Below are positions 1-9,019 of a stretch of 64,000 nt of DNA, piece after piece; position 1 is the first letter of the stretch; every line of letters begins with the position of its first letter. The translations under genes and the position numbers were made by a program. Source of the DNA: DASVFB01 sp963815965 (lineage in GTDB: Bacteria > Actinomycetota > Thermoleophilia > Gaiellales > Gaiellaceae); contig CAWFIT010000001.1 in NCBI GenBank assembly GCA_963815965.1, forward strand, positions 1 through 64,000, given 5' to 3'. The notes under the pieces are model-generated. The model was given only the letters and a program-made list of their open reading frames with translations, had not been told where the DNA came from and searched no databases.

Positions 1-201
1 GTTGTTGCCGCCTCCGCTGGGCCACAGCAGCAGCGCCGCAGCGATTCCGGCCGCGACCGCGGCGATCGCGGCGAATCTCGGCGCAAGGTGACGCACCAGA
101 CTTGACCGGAGCCGCTGGGTGTCCGCAACCGCGTCGGCGAGCGCGAGCAACTCGGGCTCGTCGCGCAGCAGGTCGACGACTTCGGGATCACCCATGATCA
201 T
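1..201 (-). CDS. putative membrane partner of the upstream ECF sigma factor (partial, cut by window edge)
   Basis: The 67 visible codons start with ATG at 201, whose ATGA overlaps the stop codon of the sigma factor gene, so the two are probably translationally coupled. The visible protein has an acidic, leucine-rich N-terminal helix (DLLRDEPELLALADAVADT) followed by an alanine-rich hydrophobic stretch ending LLLWPSGGG, which is probably one membrane segment. A short cytoplasmic head, one membrane span and an operon with an ECF sigma factor suggest an anti-sigma-like role, but no zinc-binding anti-sigma motif is visible. The remainder lies outside the window. Confidence 0.6.
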   Translation of the reverse strand, partial: MIMGDPEVVDLLRDEPELLALADAVADTQRLRSSLVRHLAPRFAAIAAVAAGIAAALLLWPSGGGNN

Positions 202-698
202 GGTGCGACTCCCTCCTGCTCGAGTTCCGTGCGGAGCGCCTCCAGCGCGCGGACGAAGCGCATCTTCGCCGCGGCCTCGCTCACGCCGAGCGTCATTCCG
301 ATCTCCGCGAAGCGCGCACCGCGTACGAGCTTCAGCACCGCGACCTCACGCTGTGCCTCCGGCAGATGCGAGAGCGCTCGGCCCAGCGCGGCGGCGAGGT
401 CGGGGCCGTACTCGCGCGAATCCGCCGGCGGCACCGCGGTGATCGCGACCGCGCTCGCCTGCGCGGTTCGGCGAGCCTCGTCCGCGAAGCGGCGCTTGGC
501 CACGGTGTACAGCCACGCGAGCGGCGGCGAACCCGTGTCTCGGAGCGAGGCCGCGGCGTCCGCGAAGACCTGTTGCGTGAGCTCTTCGGCGCGACCGTCG
601 TCTCGGGTGCGGCGGCGGACGTAGCGGTAGACGTGGCCGTAATGGCGACGGAATGCCCGCTCCGCGACGTCGTTCACGCCCTGTTTCTCGCGCACCAA
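198..698 (-). CDS. ECF-type RNA polymerase sigma factor
   Basis: A protein of about 160 residues with the two-domain plan of group 4 sigma factors. Region 2 covers about residues 10-75 (FRRHYGHVYRYVRRRTRD, then AEELTQQVFADAA and a WLYTVAKRRFADEAR stretch for -10 recognition). Region 4 covers about 105-160 (LPEAQREVAVLKLVRGARFAEIGMTLGVSEAAAKMR, an HTH for the -35). It would direct RNA polymerase to a stress or envelope regulon. Possible starts are TTG 698, GTG 695 and GTG 677; none has a good Shine-Dalgarno, so the message may be leaderless. The next gene overlaps by 4 bp and may encode its regulator. Confidence 0.88.
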   Translation of the reverse strand: MVREKQGVNDVAERAFRRHYGHVYRYVRRRTRDDGRAEELTQQVFADAAASLRDTGSPPLAWLYTVAKRRFADEARRTAQASAVAITAVPPADSREYGPDLAAALGRALSHLPEAQREVAVLKLVRGARFAEIGMTLGVSEAAAKMRFVRALEALRTELEQEGVAP

Positions 699-1039
699 GG
701 AGAAAAGTAACGCGGCCCGACGATTGACCCACCCCGTGCGGGCACAACTAGAGAAGCCTCCTCACTCCTACTTCGCTACTCCTACTTCGTTGGTTTCGCT
801 ATCGGAGCTTCGCGAAGCCTCACGCCGCGTGCTGGGTTCCGTCGCGCAGCGAATCAGGACGTCGATCGACCTGGATGTGGACCACTACTGAACGCGCGGC
901 GGCTCGCTTGTTCTTGCTTTCAGCTCTTGGGCGATTCCCTTGGCGCGCGTGACGCGTGCGTGGTGACCCCACCCCTCGATCCCGCCGACCTCATCCGAGC
1001 GGTTCGAGCTGCGCGTCTGTCCGTGGCCACAATGCCGCC
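699..1039. other. intergenic region, no gene seen
   Basis: No reading frame here looks coding. It holds a short tandem repetition of CTACTCCTACTTCG near 774-800 and a 12-nt perfect palindrome GCTTCGCGAAGC at 808-819. The promoter of the sigma factor gene should lie in its first 100 bases. Confidence 0.5.
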
Positions 1040-1507
1040 TCAGTGCGATGCCAGCGTCCGACGCGACCGGTGGAACCGCGGCCACGCGCCGCCCGAGCCT
1101 GCTACGGCGAGCGCCAGAACTGCGATCACGAGTGAGGCGGGACCGTACATCCACCACTCGTGTTGCCGGCTCCAGGTGAAGGCCGCCAGCGTCTCGATTA
1201 CAAAGATCGCCGCGAGTGCCCACGTGAAAAGCCGGATCATCCGGTCGGGCAGGAACCGGTGTTGCCACATCCCCGCCCGCGCCAGCACGACCGACACGGC
1301 GACGACGAGCAGCACGACTACTACCCCCGCGACAACGCGCGTCCCCGTCGACGCAACGTCGTCGCGGACGCCATTGGTGTAGAGCCCCCACGTTCCGCCC
1401 AGCAGCCAGTAGACGTGCGTATTGAGCGGGCCGGCCGCCAGACCGATAATCAAGAGGAGCGCCGCGACACGGTTTCGCTTGGCTCCGCCTTCAGCTTCCG
1501 GCGCCAT
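1040..1507 (-). CDS. DUF3995 family membrane protein
   Basis: The 155-residue protein has four hydrophobic segments at about 14-36, 58-77, 92-110 and 120-137. The first contains the NTHVYWLLGGTWGLYTNG signature typical of DUF3995. The ATG start has an excellent Shine-Dalgarno (AAGGAGGT, 5 nt away). It is the last gene of a leftward run with the GPP34, nitroreductase and membrane protein genes, 21 bp behind GPP34. The biochemical function of the family is unknown. Confidence 0.8.
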   Translation of the reverse strand: MAPEAEGGAKRNRVAALLLIIGLAAGPLNTHVYWLLGGTWGLYTNGVRDDVASTGTRVVAGVVVVLLVVAVSVVLARAGMWQHRFLPDRMIRLFTWALAAIFVIETLAAFTWSRQHEWWMYGPASLVIAVLALAVAGSGGAWPRFHRSRRTLASH

Positions 1508-1528
1508 CAGGCACCTCCTTCTTCTGGA

Positions 1529-2215
1529 TCAACCGCCCCCGGAGGCGGCGACCGACGCCGAGGTGGTGGCTGCGATGACCGCCGCCAACATCGCGTTGAT
1601 CGCGTCGCGGACAGCCTTCGAGGCCCATTCGCCGTCGGAGATCTGCTTCGAGTTCGCCTTTAGCTCCTGCTTCGGGAGGCCGACGACCGCCGAGTCGAAG
1701 CTCTTCGTGACGGCCTTCAATGCGTGGAGCAGCGAGACGAGCGCTCCCAGGCGGGGATCGGTCGTCGCTCCGACGCGGAGGACGTCGGCGATCGCCAGGC
1801 GCAGGGAGTCCTCGTGCCCGCTGTCGTCGCTGGGCCAGCGGTGCGACGGGAGGATGCCGAGGATCTTCGCCGTTTCCTCGTGCAGCAGCCCCTGCTCGGC
1901 GAGCCGCATGTGCAGCCGCGCCCGGAGCCCCCTGGCGAGCCTGGACACGACCTGGTTCGGCCTCTTGCCCTGCTTATCTTCGAGTTCGCTGAGCGCCTCG
2001 TCGAGGAGCGGATCTGAGGTCGGGCTGGCGTCGACAACGAGCAGCCGTCCCGTCGGCACCGGGCCGTCTTGGCCTGTGAGCTCGACGCGTCCCGCCAGTA
2101 CGAGCTCGACAAGGAGCGCACCGCCGAGCGCGATGTCGACCTGCGTCGGCGACACGAGCAGCTTGCCGCTGCGGTCGTCGGTGAGGAGAAGTAGTAGATC
2201 CTCGGCGATCAGCAT
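1529..2215 (-). CDS. GPP34 (GOLPH3/Vps74-like) family phosphoprotein
   Basis: The 228-residue protein shows the GPP34 pattern: an N-terminal AEDLLLLLTDDRSGKLLV segment, then an ALGGALLVELVLAGRVEL helix, and the RLHMRLAEQGLLHEE region. The eukaryotic relative binds phosphatidylinositol-4-phosphate on Golgi membranes. In actinobacteria the domain is common, cytoplasmic, and of unknown role. The start has AAAGGA seven bases upstream. It lies between the F420 nitroreductase (28 bp) and DUF3995 (21 bp), in one leftward operon. Confidence 0.9.
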   Translation of the reverse strand: MLIAEDLLLLLTDDRSGKLLVSPTQVDIALGGALLVELVLAGRVELTGQDGPVPTGRLLVVDASPTSDPLLDEALSELEDKQGKRPNQVVSRLARGLRARLHMRLAEQGLLHEETAKILGILPSHRWPSDDSGHEDSLRLAIADVLRVGATTDPRLGALVSLLHALKAVTKSFDSAVVGLPKQELKANSKQISDGEWASKAVRDAINAMLAAVIAATTSASVAASGGG

Positions 2216-2243
2216 CGTTGTCCTTTCTCGCGCGACCGCTCGA

Positions 2244-2777
2244 TCACGCTTCGGCTTCGCCCTCGTGCATCAGCCGGAAGGAGACGAAGGGGCGGCTGCG
2301 AACGAACTCACGCACCGCGGCCTCGGAGCTGAGGTCGCCCCAGCCGAGGATCGTGGCGAAGAGGCGCAACCGGTGAGGATGGCGTCGTCGGAACTCGAGG
2401 GCCACGGCGACCGCCTCGTCCTCGGAGAGGAAGTGCTGCTCCGGCACGTAGGTGTCGCGTCCGATCTGGATCTGCAGCGCAGGATTTGCGCGCAGGTTTC
2501 GCATCCATTCAGTGTTCGGCCCCCAGGCCGAGAAGATGACGGCCTCCCGGGTGTCCGGGTCGTAGGTCAGCGCCATTGCCACCGTCTCGCGGCGCTTGCC
2601 GGTCTTGCGGCCCTGGTGGGTGATCAGCAGGAAGGTGTGGCCGAGCAGCCAGCCCCAGCCACGGCGGTAGAGAGGACGCGGCGTCCGCATGAGGACGAGA
2701 GCGAGGCGCCCCGGCTGGCGGCGCAGCCCGAACAGCGGCCTCGTGCTGCGCACGTGCTCTGGTGCGGTTGTCGTCAT
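2244..2777 (-). CDS. nitroreductase family deazaflavin (F420)-dependent oxidoreductase
   Basis: The 177-residue protein matches the Ddn/DUF385 split-barrel family, which uses F420H2 for hydride transfer to quinones, nitro compounds or other acceptors. Family features are the LLITHQGRKTGKRRETVAM segment at about 50-68, which contacts the F420 tail, and TEWMRNLRANPALQIQIGRD at about 93-112. The segment at 20-45, rich in Arg and aromatic residues, may bind membrane. Its ATG overlaps the stop of the upstream membrane protein gene as ATGA, so coupled translation is likely. The substrate cannot be told. Confidence 0.9.
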   Translation of the reverse strand: MTTTAPEHVRSTRPLFGLRRQPGRLALVLMRTPRPLYRRGWGWLLGHTFLLITHQGRKTGKRRETVAMALTYDPDTREAVIFSAWGPNTEWMRNLRANPALQIQIGRDTYVPEQHFLSEDEAVAVALEFRRRHPHRLRLFATILGWGDLSSEAAVREFVRSRPFVSFRLMHEGEAEA

Positions 2778-3475
2778 GACTTGGTCACCGGCGGGTTGAA
2801 GATCCGCGACTCGTAGGCGTGCGTGACCGCGGTGATGTGTTGCGAGACGTGCGCGACGATCGAGCCGACCGGGTTCACGGTCGCGAAGGTCGGAATAGAG
2901 ATCAGCACGTTTCCGGTCTCCGGCCGGCTGACCCCGTCCTGGCGGTACTGCGGGTAGCCGAGGTGGTAGGTCGCGGTGATGAGGAGCACCAGCGGCAGCA
3001 TCAGCGCCGTGAACCGCAGCTTCCCCTTCAGCCCGGCGACGTGCCCGTGCAGGAGCTTGTAGGCGACGAAGCAGGGGAAGATCGTCAGCAACAGCGTGTC
3101 GATGACGCCGTAGCCGACACCGCGCCAGGCCAGCTCGAAGACGAAGTAGGCGCCGTGCGGTCGCGCGGTCGCGTCGGAGGTGTTGAAGACGTTGAAGACG
3201 AGGAAGGCCGCGAGGACGACTCCGAGGCCGAGGCTCCAGCGCCAGCGCTGCCGGAAGATCTCGGCCACGTCAACCTGCTCGACCCGAACATATGTGGCGA
3301 CGAGGGCGATCGTGACGGCGAAGTAGACGAGGTAGAAGACGTCGTGCTGGAGATCCAGCACCGAGACGCCGAGGTACGGGACCAGGAACGCGATGCCGCA
3401 AACGGCGGCGAACCAGACGAGGTGCCGGACGGCCGCCGGGATCGCGCGCGGTACCGGATGTGTGTAGGCGGACAT
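2774..3475 (-). CDS. polytopic membrane protein of unknown function
   Basis: The ATG at 3475 was chosen because GGAGG lies five bases upstream; an in-frame GTG at 3490 is possible but would put that ribosome site inside the gene. The protein of 233 residues has about five or six membrane segments (near residues 18-38, 43-62, 83-102, 120-150, 165-185). It ends in a conserved-looking tail with NPVGSIVAHVSQHITAVTHAY. It is the first gene of the four-gene leftward operon. I do not recognise the family; a CAAX-protease-like or sensor role is possible but unsupported. Confidence 0.7.
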   Translation of the reverse strand: MSAYTHPVPRAIPAAVRHLVWFAAVCGIAFLVPYLGVSVLDLQHDVFYLVYFAVTIALVATYVRVEQVDVAEIFRQRWRWSLGLGVVLAAFLVFNVFNTSDATARPHGAYFVFELAWRGVGYGVIDTLLLTIFPCFVAYKLLHGHVAGLKGKLRFTALMLPLVLLITATYHLGYPQYRQDGVSRPETGNVLISIPTFATVNPVGSIVAHVSQHITAVTHAYESRIFNPPVTKS

Positions 3476-3576
3476 GAGCGCCTCCTTCACGGGGAGCGTC
3501 GCAGCGCGAGGCAGGAGGCGCTATCGGCGGAAGCCCCCAAATCGGGGACGTGGGGGTACCGATTCGCAGGGCTCCT

Positions 3577-4231
3577 TTAGGCCTCGATCAGGCCGCGGCG
3601 GATCGCGTAGCGGGTGAGGTCGACGCGGTCGCGCATGCCGAGCCGGTGGAGGATGTCGGCGCGGTGGCGCTCGACCGTCTTGACACTGAGCACGAGCAGT
3701 TCCGGCGATCTCTTTCGTCGTCTTGCCTTCGGCGATCAGCTTGAGGACTTCGAGCTCGCGCGGCGTCAGCGGGTCGTAGTCGTCGGCCTTGTCGCTGCGC
3801 GCGAGGAAGTCGCGGACGAGCGTGTTGACGGCCGAGGGGTAGAGGAAGGACTCGCCGCGCATCGCGGCACGGCAGGCGTCGACGATGTCGTCGTCGGCGC
3901 CGGACTTCAACACGTAGCCGGAGGCGCCGACCTTCAGCGCTTCGAACAGGAACTGTTCGTTCTCGTACATCGAGAGGATCAGCAGTCGGAGCTGGGGTCG
4001 GCGGTGTGAGAGTTCTCGCGCCGCCTGCAGGCCGGTCATGCGGGGCATGCTGATGTCGAGGATCGCCAGGTCGATGTCGTCCACGAGCGCACGCTCGAGC
4101 GCTTCGGCGCCGTCGGCGGCTTCGGCGACGACCTCGAGGTCAGGTTCGGCGTCGATCACGTGCTTGAGCCCGTCGCGCACGAGCGCGTGGTCGTCGGCGA
4201 CGAGGATCCGGGTGACGAGCGGTATCGGCAC
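3577..4231 (-). pseudogene. NarL/FixJ response regulator, one-base frameshift
   Basis: The receiver domain (residues 8-125) has the acidic pair (ADDH), phospho-acceptor Asp59 (LAILDISMP) and the conserved LKSGA lysine. The LuxR-type HTH begins LTPRELEVLKLIAEGKTTKEIA, then the frame breaks. Removing one base in the CCGG at 3702-3705 restores ELLVLSVKTVERHRADILHR and a natural end RRGLIEA at 3577, giving 217 residues, normal for the family. As written, the second half of the DNA-binding domain is lost, so the gene is either inactive or the sequence has an error. It starts with GTG two bases after the kinase stop. Confidence 0.82.
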
Positions 4232-4233
4232 GC

Positions 4234-5185
4234 TCAGGTTGTCCCCACTGGGACCTCGAGCCGCACCTCGACGCCGCCGTGGGATCCGGGCTTGATCGCG
4301 GCCGCGCCGCCGACGATCAGCGCACGTTCCCGGATGCCGCGGAGGCCGCCGCCCTCGACGTGGTCCGGTGCGAAACCCTGGCCATTGTCGAGGACGCGAA
4401 GTACGACACTACCGTTGCCGCGCTCGAGCGAGAGCAGCACCTCGCTCGCCCCGGAGTGGCGAGCGACGTTCGTCAGGCTCTCCTGGGCGATCCGGTAGAT
4501 CACGAGCTCGGTCCCGGGCTCGAGTGCCGGCAGGTCGCGCTCGAGTTGTCGCTGGACGCGCAGCCGGCTGCGCTGGGCGAAGCTGCCGGCCAGGTTCTCG
4601 AGCGCGCTCGCGAGCCCGAGGTGGTCGAGAACCTCCGGACGGAGCTCCTGCGCCAGGCGGCGGACGTCATCAAGGCTCGCCTTCACGACCTCCTGCGCCT
4701 CGTCGAGCTGTCGCTGCTGCTCGGGGGTCGCGCTTGCTCCGAGTCGCTTGAGCTGGAGGAGCACCGCGGTCATCGACTGGCCGACCTCGTCGTGCAAGCC
4801 GCGCGCGAGGCGCTGGCGCTCCGCTTCCTGCGCCTGGAGCGCATACGCGCCGGCATCGCGGCGCTCTGTGGCGAGCCGCTCGAGCATCAGGTTGAAGGTC
4901 CGTTCCAGCCTGCCGATCTCGCCCGGGCTGACGACCGGCAGCCGTTGGCCGCCGCGAAGAACGTCCGCGGACTCCATCTGCTCCGCGAGCCGCTCGAGCG
5001 GCAGAAACAGACGCCGCAGAAGCAGACCGTTGACGACGAGCATGACGAGCGAGCCCGATCAGCAAGGCGGTCAGGTCGATCACGGCCGCGTGCTTGTGCA
5101 ACGGGCCTGGGGCGAAGGCGAGCGTGAGCGCCCCTGCGATCAGGATCGCGGCATTGGCGGCGAAGACGCGCCAGAACATGGACAT
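4234..5185 (-). pseudogene. sensor histidine kinase (HAMP, HisKA_3, HATPase), one-base frameshift near the N terminus
   Basis: An N-terminal hydrophobic segment (FAANAAILIAGALTLAFA) and a second (VIDLTALLIGL) run out of frame at about 5050. Dropping one base there joins it to LVMLVVNGLLLRRLFLPLE, the end of the second membrane helix leading into a HAMP domain. Then come the HisKA_3 phospho-acceptor (RLARGLHDEVGQSM) and an ATPase domain with the N box (ESLTNVARHS) and G boxes (DNGQGF, GGLRGIRER). The corrected protein has 316 residues. An internal ATG at 5043 would give a soluble 269-residue kinase lacking the sensor. It is the cognate partner of the adjacent regulator. Confidence 0.82.
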
Positions 5186-5218
5186 GCCAACCTAAGGCTT
5201 ACCCCCCGACAGATCGCC

Positions 5219-5631
5219 CTAATGCGGTGCGGCCGGCGGCACGACCACGACCGGGCAGGCCGCAGTCGCCGGACAGGTCAGCGGCCAGCCTGCTCGTCCC
5301 GTCTGCTCCGCCAGCAGCGGCGCCTACGGGAGCCGACGAGGATCAGGCTCGCAGCCTCCTCTGCAGCAACCCGCGCGAGCTCCTGCGCCGGCGCACCGAC
5401 CTCGACCCGTCTGTCCGCGCCGCCGTTGAGGCCTTGCGTTGCGAGAAGCCGGTCGAGGAGCTGTCGGCCGCGCTCGCCCGCCGCCCCACGGACGTCGGAG
5501 CCGGCGCCGACGGTGTCCTCCACGTGCACGACAACGAGCCGCAGATCCGCCTCACGGCTCAGGCGAGTCGCGACGCGGAGCGCCTCTTCCGCCTCCGGCG
5601 AGTCGTCGACAGCGCAGACGAGCGTACCCAT
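5219..5631 (-). pseudogene. universal stress protein (UspA family), two one-base frameshifts
   Basis: The ATG at 5631 has GAGGAG five bases upstream. The N-terminal half is typical (MGTLVCAVDDSPEAEEALRV, then LRLVVVHVED) and reaches the nucleotide-binding LILVGSR. Deleting one base at 5319/5320 and one at 5269/5270 then restores GTSRLAADLSATAACPVVVV and a stop at 5219, 136 residues in all, the usual UspA length. As written, the protein ends early at 5278 after a basic tail. It lies 33 bp upstream of the kinase gene, forming a USP/kinase/regulator cluster, all three members of which are frameshifted. Confidence 0.8.
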
Positions 5632-5913
5632 CGTTTCTCCTCGAAAATCGGGGGTGACGCTCATATGGTCGGTTGAAGCGGCGCCTGGCGCCATCGGGGA
5701 TCCCCGCCAACTCCGGCCGGGGCGGGCCTCCATTCGACTCGACCCGAGAGCGAACAACTCTCGTGCCTGCACTTGGTGCGTAGCCGGGCGCGGACTTGGG
5801 GGTGTCCACCGATGGCGCTCGCGCCCCGCGCGCGCGAGCGTGGACTGGAACGCATTCGACTGCAAGCGCCCTCGCTCGTTCGCGCTGCGAGAGCCGAGAC
5901 GGAGGTGAGGAGG

Positions 5914-6636
5914 ATGTCAGCGACGATCACGCTCGAGGCGCCAAGCGAGCCTCGCACCGCAGCGCCCTTGATCACGCTCGAGCGCGTCGAGAAGGTCTAC
6001 CGAACGGGAAAGCTCGAGTACCCGGCGCTCCGCGGCGTCGACCTGGCGATCGAGGAAGGCGAGATGGTGGCGATCGTCGGCCCGTCAGGCAGCGGCAAGA
6101 CGACGATCATGAACATGATCACCGGAATCGACCGGGCGACTGCCGGCACCGTCGCCGTCGACGGACAACTCCTGAACGAGATGAGCGAGGAGCAGCTCGC
6201 GATCTGGCGCGGCGGCAACGTCGGCATCGTCTTCCAGTTCTTCCAGCTGCTGCCGACGCTGACCGCGCTCGAGAACGCGATGCTGCCGCTCGACTTCGCC
6301 CGCCGCGGCTCCAAGCACGAGCGGTTCGAGACCGCGAAGCACAACCTGGAACTGGTCGGACTGGGCGACAAGCTCGACCACCTACCCGCGGAGCTGTCGG
6401 GTGGGGAGCAGCAGCGAGTGGCGATCGCACGCGCGCTCGCCTCCGATCCGAAGCTGATCATCGGCGACGAGCCGACCGGCAACCTCGACACCCAGACCGC
6501 CGCGGAGATGTTCGAGCTGCTACGGCGGCTCAACGACGAGGGCAAGACCGTCCTCTACGTCACCCACGATCTCGGGCTCGCAGCGCGTGCCGGGCGAATG
6601 GTGACGATCCGCGACGGCCTCGTCGTCGGAGAGTGA
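5914..6636 (+). CDS. ABC transporter ATP-binding protein, MacB/LolD type
   Basis: The start ATG follows GAGGTGAGGAGG. The 240-residue protein has Walker A (GPSGSGKTT), Q-loop (VFQFFQLLPTLTALENAMLP), signature (LSGGEQQRVAIARALA), Walker B (LIIGDEPTGNLD) and H-loop (VTHD), all intact. The FFQLLPTLTALEN segment and length are typical of MacB/LolD-like ATPases that power FtsX-type permeases. The permease gene begins 10 bp downstream, so the pair forms one exporter. Confidence 0.95.
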   Translation: MSATITLEAPSEPRTAAPLITLERVEKVYRTGKLEYPALRGVDLAIEEGEMVAIVGPSGSGKTTIMNMITGIDRATAGTVAVDGQLLNEMSEEQLAIWRGGNVGIVFQFFQLLPTLTALENAMLPLDFARRGSKHERFETAKHNLELVGLGDKLDHLPAELSGGEQQRVAIARALASDPKLIIGDEPTGNLDTQTAAEMFELLRRLNDEGKTVLYVTHDLGLAARAGRMVTIRDGLVVGE

Positions 6637-6646
6637 GGAGGCGGTC

Positions 6647-9019
6647 ATGGCATCCGCACTCGTCAAGAAATCCGTCACCGACCTGACGCGCCGGAAAGCG
6701 CGCACGGTCTTCACGGTGCTCACGCTCGCGATCGCCGTCGCGAGTGTCGGCATCTTCGCGATCCCGTCCCTGATGAACACGGCGATGCAGAAGGAGGTGC
6801 AGGCGAACAGGCTGCCCGACCTCACCCTCAACCTGAAGCCGCTCGCGCTGACGCAGGCGCAGCTGGCGGCGCTGCGGCGTTTGCCGAACGTCGCCGCCGC
6901 CGACGGACGCAGCTACTTCCAGACGCGGGTCTGGATCGGTGAACGGCGCGTGAAGGCGGCGATCGTCGCCGCGCCCTCGTATCGCAACCAGTCGGTCGAC
7001 GTCGTCTCAGTCGTCTCGGGGCGGCCGCCTGCCGGCCTGAGCGTCCTCAGCGACGTCCAGAACGACAAGCAGGGGCGCTTCTCCGGCGGCGAGGGGAGCA
7101 CGATCCGGATCGTCGGTGTCGGCGGCCGGGTCGTGACGGTGCCCGTGAGCGGCGTCGCCCGCAACATGATCGGCGACCAGGCCGCGATCGGCCTCGACGC
7201 CGTGGTGCTCTACTCGACGCCGGCGTTGCTCGCACGGCTCGGCGCCGAGACGGGCTACAGCAGCCTCGAGTTCCGGCTCGCCGACACGAGCAAGGCGGCC
7301 GCCGACCGGACGGTTGCCGCCGCGCGCGGCTACCTGAAGGCGAACACGTCCTTCACCGGCTTCTCGAACCTGCCGGAGCTGCGCAAGCAGGGGTCGTACC
7401 CCGGCAAGGATCTCTTCGACCAGCTCGCCTCGATCATGAACGTGTTCACCGTGCTGGCGCTGCTGGCAGGGCTGGTGCTCATCGCGAACACGATGACGAC
7501 GCTGATCGGCGAGCAGCGGCGGGAGATCGGGATGATGAAGGCGATCGGCGGCACCCGCCGCCAGATCCGCCGTGTCTACCTGCGTACCGCGCTGCTGCTC
7601 GGAGCTGCAGGATCGGTGATCGGCGTCGGGCTCGGCCTCCTGGTCGCGAACGCGGTCGTCCGCTTCTTCGGCTCGAGCTTCTTCGCGATCTCGCCCGGCT
7701 TCGAGGTGTCTCTGCCGGTCGTCGCTGCGAGCATCGTCGTCGGCGTCGTCGCGCCGCCGCTCGCGGCCCTGCCGGCGATCCGGCGCGGCTCGCGGATCCC
7801 GGTTCGCGAGGGGCTCGAGGAGGTTCCCGCCCTGCAGGGCGGCCAGGCCGTGCTCGACCGCGCGCTGCGCCGGCTCTCGTTCCTGCCGCGCACGGCACAG
7901 ATCGGCGTCCGCAGCGTCACCCGCCGCGGACGGCGCAGCGTGACGACGGTGGCGCAGATCGCGCTCGCTGTCGGGACGCTGCTCGCGGTGCTCGCGCTGA
8001 TCAACAGCGTCACCGCGACCACGAACGCCGTCTGGAACCAGGCGCGCTGGGACATCGAACTCGACACCGTCGTCGGCACGCAGCTCGACACGCGCGCAGA
8101 CCGGCTGATCCGGACGACACCGGGCGTCGCGCGAGCGCAGCCGGGATTGACGAACCTGATCAAGTTCGACGGCAAGGACGCCTTCCTCAACGGCTACCCG
8201 GGTCGGCCGCTCTTCGAGACGCCGATCAGCCACGGCCGCTGGTTCACCGGCAAGGAAGCGACCACGCATGCGCAGGTCGCGGTGATCGCCGCCAACCTCG
8301 CACGCACGACCGGCACCCGTGTCGGCGACCAAGTGACGCTGCAGACCGGCGCCGGGCCGAAGTCGTTCCGCGTCGTCGGAGAGACGTCGACGCAGTGGAA
8401 CAACGGCACCGCCTTCTACGTGCCGCTGCAGACGATGCAGTCACTGCTCGGCATCGACACGGTCAACGCCTACCTCGTCCAGACCGCGAGCTCGAACCAC
8501 GGCGTGATCGACCGGACGACGACGCGGCTCGAGGACCGGCTGGCAGCCGCCGGCTACGGGATCGGCACGCAGGTCAAGTACTCCGGCCAGCGCGCCAACG
8601 TCAGCCAGAACAAGGCGATCTCGACCGCGATCGGCGTGCTCGGCCTGCTGATCGTCGCGATCAGCATGGTCGGCCTCGTCAACGCGATCACGATGAGCGT
8701 GCTCGAGCGGACGCGCGAGATCGGCGTGCTCCGCTGCATCGGCGCCCGCGCCCGCGAGATCAGGCGCATCTTCGCCGCCGAGGGCCTCACGGTCTCGCTC
8801 GCCGGCTGGCTGCTCGGAATCCCGGTCGGCTACGGCCTGGCGCGCATGTTCAGCTGGCTGATGCTGGAGGTGATCGGAATCGACTTCGGCTTCACCTTCC
8901 CGCCGCTCAACCTGCTGATCGCACTCGTCGGCACCGTCCTGCTCGCGCTCGTGATCATGCGGATCCCGCTGCGGCGGGCCGTCCGCTTCAAGCCGGGCGA
9001 GGCGATCCGCTATGCATGA
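6647..9019 (+). CDS. ABC transporter permease with two FtsX domains (MacB-like)
   Basis: The 790-residue protein has an N-terminal membrane helix (ARTVFTVLTLAIAVASVGIF), a large extracytoplasmic domain to about residue 255, a first FtsX domain with three helices (about 260-380), a connecting region, a helix at about 430-450, a second extracytoplasmic domain, and a final FtsX domain (about 665-785). This duplicated plan is common in Gram-positive permeases exporting peptides, lipids or antibiotics. SD GAGGAGG precedes the ATG. It overlaps the following hydrolase gene by 8 bp. The substrate cannot be inferred. Confidence 0.93.
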   Translation: MASALVKKSVTDLTRRKARTVFTVLTLAIAVASVGIFAIPSLMNTAMQKEVQANRLPDLTLNLKPLALTQAQLAALRRLPNVAAADGRSYFQTRVWIGERRVKAAIVAAPSYRNQSVDVVSVVSGRPPAGLSVLSDVQNDKQGRFSGGEGSTIRIVGVGGRVVTVPVSGVARNMIGDQAAIGLDAVVLYSTPALLARLGAETGYSSLEFRLADTSKAAADRTVAAARGYLKANTSFTGFSNLPELRKQGSYPGKDLFDQLASIMNVFTVLALLAGLVLIANTMTTLIGEQRREIGMMKAIGGTRRQIRRVYLRTALLLGAAGSVIGVGLGLLVANAVVRFFGSSFFAISPGFEVSLPVVAASIVVGVVAPPLAALPAIRRGSRIPVREGLEEVPALQGGQAVLDRALRRLSFLPRTAQIGVRSVTRRGRRSVTTVAQIALAVGTLLAVLALINSVTATTNAVWNQARWDIELDTVVGTQLDTRADRLIRTTPGVARAQPGLTNLIKFDGKDAFLNGYPGRPLFETPISHGRWFTGKEATTHAQVAVIAANLARTTGTRVGDQVTLQTGAGPKSFRVVGETSTQWNNGTAFYVPLQTMQSLLGIDTVNAYLVQTASSNHGVIDRTTTRLEDRLAAAGYGIGTQVKYSGQRANVSQNKAISTAIGVLGLLIVAISMVGLVNAITMSVLERTREIGVLRCIGARAREIRRIFAAEGLTVSLAGWLLGIPVGYGLARMFSWLMLEVIGIDFGFTFPPLNLLIALVGTVLLALVIMRIPLRRAVRFKPGEAIRYA

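Noticed and set aside
774..820. Tandem repeat or CRISPR-like array at 0.8 kb
   Set aside because: Only two 14-base units and one palindrome are present; no regular spacers exist here or elsewhere in the window.
3697..3710. Programmed ribosomal frameshift in the response regulator
   Set aside because: No slippery heptamer or downstream structure is evident, the family has no known recoding, and neighbouring genes carry similar single-base changes.
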